This document shows, piece after piece, positions 60,907 through 64,000 of a DNA stretch of 64,000 nucleotides. Positions within the stretch are counted from its first letter, which is position 1. Every line of letters starts with the position of its first letter. The notes under the pieces are model-generated. The model did not search any database, was not told the DNA's origin, and worked only from the letters and a program-made list of their open reading frames with translations. The stretch covers positions 62,001 through 126,000 of the forward strand of contig NZ_RSEB01000006.1 in assembly GCF_003933745.1 (NCBI RefSeq). The letters run 5' to 3'. Made by a program: the position numbers and the translations under genes. The DNA is from Glycomyces terrestris (GTDB lineage Bacteria; Actinomycetota; Actinomycetes; Mycobacteriales; Micromonosporaceae).

Positions 60907-60948
60907 GGCCGGCGGCCCCTCCCGCGCTCGCGGGAGGGGCCGCCGGCC
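60907..60948. terminator. Very strong bidirectional terminator
   Basis: A perfect 20-bp inverted repeat (arms 60907-60926 and 60929-60948, GC only) separates the convergent SRPBCC and UbiB-family genes. It starts nine bases after one stop and ends four bases before the other. Confidence 0.8.
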
Positions 60949-60951
60949 GTC

Positions 60952-62916
60952 TCAGTCGGCCCGGGACCGCCTGGTGAAGATGTCGGCCAGCACCCGCAGC
61001 GCCATCACCGAGGCGATGAGCAGGAGCGAGAGCCCGAAGAACTGGTAGACCGTGAGGTCGGCGGTGAGCTCGGGCCCGCCCTCGGTGCCCAGGAGCATCG
61101 CCGCCATGACCCCGGTGGCGGCCGCCAGGACCGTCAGCAGCGTCTGGTGGAGCCAGGCGGTGACGGTGCGGCGGTCCTCGGCCTTCGCGAAGAGCCGGAA
61201 GTTGACCGACAGCTGCCCCGACTCGACGGCGGCGAGCAGGCGGTCGAAGCGGCGGGGGAGCTTGCGCAGCACCGGGAGCAGGTCGTGGACCTCCTCGAGG
61301 ACGAGGTCCTGCACGGCCGCGGGGCGCAGGCGCCGCTCGGCGTAGCCGCGGCCGATCTCGCGGGCCTCGGCGATGAGGTCGAACCCGGGGTCGATCGCCG
61401 TCAGGCACCCTTCGAGGGTCGCGAGCGTGCGGAACACGGCCGCGAGCTCGGGCGGGATCACGATGCGGTGCTTGGCGATGATGCGGAACAGCTCGGTGAA
61501 CATCCGGATGCCCGGGGCCGCGCCGGGGACGAGGTGCCGGGCCATGAACGAGCCGAGGGCGCGTTCGAACGCGCTCTGGTCGAGCTCGTCGGGGCGGCTG
61601 GAGACGGCGATGAGCGCGTCGGCGAGCGCCGGCCCGTCCTGGCGGTCGACGGCCTGGAGGATCGCCTCGAAGGAGGCGCGCAGGTCCCGGTCGAGCCGGC
61701 CCACCGACCCGTAGTCGATGAGGCCGATCCGGTCGTCGTCGAGGAGCATGAGGTTCCCCGGGTGCGGGTCGGCGTGGAAGATCCCGTCGACCATGATCTC
61801 GTCGAACATCTCCCGCAGCAGCGCCGCCGCGAGCGACCGGGCGTCGAGCCCGCGCTCGGCCGGCCGCGCCGACGCGAGCGGGACGCCCGCCAGCCGCTCC
61901 ATCACCAGCACCTGCTCGTCCGAGAGGTCCGCGTAGGGCCGCGGCACCCGCACCTCGGCCCGGCGCCGGTCGTGCGCCGCCGCGACCTGCGCGAGGTTGC
62001 GGGCCTCAACGGTGAAGTCGACCTCCTCGCGCAGCGCCTCGGCGAAGCCGTCGGCGAGCCCGAGCACGTCCATCGAACGGCCCCAGGAGGTGTGGCGGTC
62101 GAGGCTGCGCGCCAGCCGCCGGATGATGTCGAGGTCGCGCTCGACGGTCTGGGCCGCGCCGGGCCGCCGCACCTTGACCACGACGGCCTCGCCGCCGTGC
62201 AGGACCGCGGTGTGCACCTGCGCGATCGACGCGGCCGCGATCGGCTCGGGGTCGAAGCTCGCGAACACCTCGCCGATCGGCGCGCCCGCGGCGGCCTCGA
62301 CCAGCCGCACCGCGCTCGTCCCGGGCACCGGCGCCGCCTGGTCCTGGAGCTTCGACAGCTCCGCGATGTACACGGCCGGAAGGAGGTCGCGCCGCGTCGA
62401 GAGGATCTGGCCGAGCTTCACGAACGTGACGCCGGCGTCGTCCAGGGCCCGCCGCAGCGCCTGCGCCATCTCGGCGTCCTGCGCCGACAGGCGCCGCCCC
62501 CGCAGCAGCCCGATGAGGCCGTGCCGGGCCGCGATCGCCAGGATCTGGAGGTACCTGCGGGTGCGCCGCGCCCGCGTGCGCAGCCCCTTGAACCAGGTGC
62601 GGACCGGCGGCACCGCCCCGGTCGGGATCACCGCCTCCCACACCACCAGCATGATCATCGCGATCACCGGCGCGGTCACGAAGGACAGCGCCCACAGGGC
62701 GAACGCGCCCGGGATCTCGTCGGCCGTCGGCTCGCGGTACCGGAACGGCTCCATCAGCGCCGGCACCAGCCCGTACTGGATCACCCCGTAGCCGCACCCG
62801 CTCACCACAAGCAGGCGCCACACCGTGTACCGCACGTCCAGCAGCCGCGTCGCCACGTACGCCACGGCCGCGGTGTTCACGGCGATGCCCACCACCGACA
62901 GGATCAGCTCGGTCAT
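60952..62916 (-). CDS. ABC1/UbiB-family atypical protein kinase
   Basis: A 654-residue membrane protein. Four N-terminal hydrophobic segments (residues 1-105) are followed by the UbiB kinase core: FVKLGQILSTRRDLLP (KxGQ motif), AAASIAQVH, VVVKVRRPG (ATP Lys), FHADPHPGNLML and IDYGSVG. Two C-terminal helices end the protein. UbiB/ADCK proteins are ATPases needed for quinone or lipid metabolism. ATG 62916 is preferred over one 14 codons upstream because GAGAGG precedes it. Confidence 0.9.
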   Translation of the reverse strand: MTELILSVVGIAVNTAAVAYVATRLLDVRYTVWRLLVVSGCGYGVIQYGLVPALMEPFRYREPTADEIPGAFALWALSFVTAPVIAMIMLVVWEAVIPTGAVPPVRTWFKGLRTRARRTRRYLQILAIAARHGLIGLLRGRRLSAQDAEMAQALRRALDDAGVTFVKLGQILSTRRDLLPAVYIAELSKLQDQAAPVPGTSAVRLVEAAAGAPIGEVFASFDPEPIAAASIAQVHTAVLHGGEAVVVKVRRPGAAQTVERDLDIIRRLARSLDRHTSWGRSMDVLGLADGFAEALREEVDFTVEARNLAQVAAAHDRRRAEVRVPRPYADLSDEQVLVMERLAGVPLASARPAERGLDARSLAAALLREMFDEIMVDGIFHADPHPGNLMLLDDDRIGLIDYGSVGRLDRDLRASFEAILQAVDRQDGPALADALIAVSSRPDELDQSAFERALGSFMARHLVPGAAPGIRMFTELFRIIAKHRIVIPPELAAVFRTLATLEGCLTAIDPGFDLIAEAREIGRGYAERRLRPAAVQDLVLEEVHDLLPVLRKLPRRFDRLLAAVESGQLSVNFRLFAKAEDRRTVTAWLHQTLLTVLAAATGVMAAMLLGTEGGPELTADLTVYQFFGLSLLLIASVMALRVLADIFTRRSRAD

Positions 62917-63074
62917 GCGGATCGGCCTCTCAACGGACGGAACGGTGCTCGACAGCACAGGCTACGCCGCGACGGCCAGGGCCCGGCCGCCGCGCGCCGC
63001 GTGTCGGACCGCCGCGCAATCGGACGCGCGGTTCGAACGGCCGCATGTCGGACACGGCCTTTACGCTGAGTTCC

Positions 63075-63620
63075 ATGACCATCGCAGAAGCGCCGCGGCC
63101 GGCCGCGGCCCGCCCCGCCCCGGACGACCCCGGCCCCAAGGCGATCCGCCGCAACACCGCCCGCGCCCTCGTCCTCGACCCCGACGGCCGCATCCTCCTC
63201 TTCCACCGCGACGCGACGATCCGCGGCGTCGGCGACCGCTACTACTACACACCCGGCGGCGGCATCGAGCCCGGCGAGACCCCGGCCGAGGCCGCCGCCC
63301 GCGAACTCTTCGAGGAACTCCGCCTCCGCGTCGCGCCCGGCGACCTCGGCGACCCGGTCGCCACCTGCTACAGCCTCCAGCAGCGCATCGACACCGGCGC
63401 GTTCGTCGCCGCCGACGACGTCTTCTTCCTCCTGCGCGCCACCGCCGCCGACATCGCCTTCACCTCCCCGGCCCACGCCGCGCCCGCCGGGCACGCCTGG
63501 CTCGACCCCGACGCCATGGAGGCCGCCCCCGACCGCGTCCTGCCGCGCGGCCTCCCCGCGCTCCTGCGCCGCGTCCTCGCCGAAGGCCCGCCCGCGACCC
63601 CGATCCACATCCGCTGGTAG
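63075..63620 (+). CDS. Nudix hydrolase
   Basis: A 181-residue Nudix protein. The Nudix box reads GGGIEPGETPAEAAARELFEEL, close to GX5EX7REUXEEXGU, with the final Gly replaced (RLRV). It hydrolyses a nucleoside diphosphate derivative that cannot be specified. The ATG at 63075 gives a normal N-terminus; one ten codons earlier lacks a ribosome site. Confidence 0.88.
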   Translation: MTIAEAPRPAAARPAPDDPGPKAIRRNTARALVLDPDGRILLFHRDATIRGVGDRYYYTPGGGIEPGETPAEAAARELFEELRLRVAPGDLGDPVATCYSLQQRIDTGAFVAADDVFFLLRATAADIAFTSPAHAAPAGHAWLDPDAMEAAPDRVLPRGLPALLRRVLAEGPPATPIHIRW

Positions 63621-64000
63621 TCACCGCGGCCCGCGCCACGCGAACGCGACCCACCACGCCATGACCGGCAGATGGAGCAGGTACCCGGCCTGCTCCAGGA
63701 CCGGACCCGGACCGCCCGTCCCGGTCGTCCACGGCAGCGCCACCGCCGCCAGACCCGCGGCCGCGGCCGCGATGCCGGTGCGCCGCAACGATTTCGGGGC
63801 ACCCCATGCCGCCGCGGCGGTCGCGGCCGTCCACAGCAGCCCGGCCAGGTTCACCGTCCACTTCGCGGTCAGCAGCACCCCCGTCGCCGCCGTCGCCGCG
63901 CCCGGCACGACCGCGAGCTGCGTGACCGCGAGGTTCCCGGCGTCGTGCAGCATCCCCGCCGCCCCGGCGAGCGCCAGCAGCCCGGCCGCGACGACGTCCC
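63621..64000 (-). CDS. Small membrane protein, 5' end outside the window
   Basis: The frame is open to the window edge, so at least 126 residues are encoded. It has three to four hydrophobic, Ala/Val/Leu-rich helices (LLALAGAAGMLHDAGNLAV, GLLWTAATAAAAWG, LPVMAWWVAFAWRG). No family recognised. Its stop abuts that of the convergent Nudix gene. Confidence 0.6.
   Translation of the reverse strand, partial: DVVAAGLLALAGAAGMLHDAGNLAVTQLAVVPGAATAATGVLLTAKWTVNLAGLLWTAATAAAAWGAPKSLRRTGIAAAAAGLAAVALPWTTGTGGPGPVLEQAGYLLHLPVMAWWVAFAWRGPR

Overview
This window is very GC-rich, with strong third-position G/C preference. It has GTG starts, twin-arginine signals, a SARP-type regulator, an IdeR-like iron box and a PknG/GlnX/GlnH-type operon. 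Together these point to an actinomycete (Actinomycetota); the genus cannot be fixed from sequence reading alone. No tRNA, rRNA, CRISPR array, insertion sequence or integrase was seen.

Layout. 0.1-4.7 kb: a DMT-transporter/GT4 glycosyltransferase fusion, then cstA and its small YbdD-type partner. 4.8-7.8 kb (minus): a siderophore-type iron ABC importer (binding lipoprotein and two permeases, no ATPase) behind an IdeR-like box. 8.6-21.0 kb: a SARP/NB-ARC regulator, then an operon with a coiled-coil protein, a PknG-type kinase, VWA and FHA/zinc-ribbon proteins, GlnX- and GlnH-like sensor proteins and an MHS-family transporter. 21-35 kb: a multicopper oxidase and membrane partner opposite a LysR regulator, a beta-lactamase-fold hydrolase, a 2-hydroxyacid dehydrogenase, an arginase-family enzyme, an Hsp70-PASTA protein, a HEAT-repeat pair under a MerR regulator, and a TetR/SDR pair beside an MFS carrier.

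35.9-55.7 kb is the most interesting block. A peptide ABC importer is translationally coupled to a proline iminopeptidase-like hydrolase, a Xaa-Pro aminopeptidase and a GH127 beta-L-arabinofuranosidase. An FCD-type GntR regulator follows, then what looks like a complete hydroxyproline catabolic pathway: a three-subunit D-hydroxyproline dehydrogenase, a DapA-family pyrroline-hydroxycarboxylate deaminase, 4-hydroxyproline 2-epimerase and 2-oxoglutarate semialdehyde dehydrogenase. I infer a single system that imports arabinosylated hydroxyproline-rich peptides, such as plant extensin fragments, strips sugar and peptide bonds inside the cell, and burns hydroxyproline to 2-oxoglutarate. ATATGT-type candidate operators lie upstream of both halves, and two more lie inside genes.

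55.8-64 kb holds a thioesterase, an AraC-type regulator, a VOC protein, a methyltransferase (frameshifted at its end) with an EamA exporter, an ArsR/SRPBCC operon with two matching operators, a UbiB-family kinase, a Nudix hydrolase and a partial membrane protein.

A second theme is the large number of short, diverged tandem duplications (16-165 bp units) in unrelated genes. Many sit exactly on gene edges and copy the end of one gene together with the start of the next; others expand coding sequences in frame.
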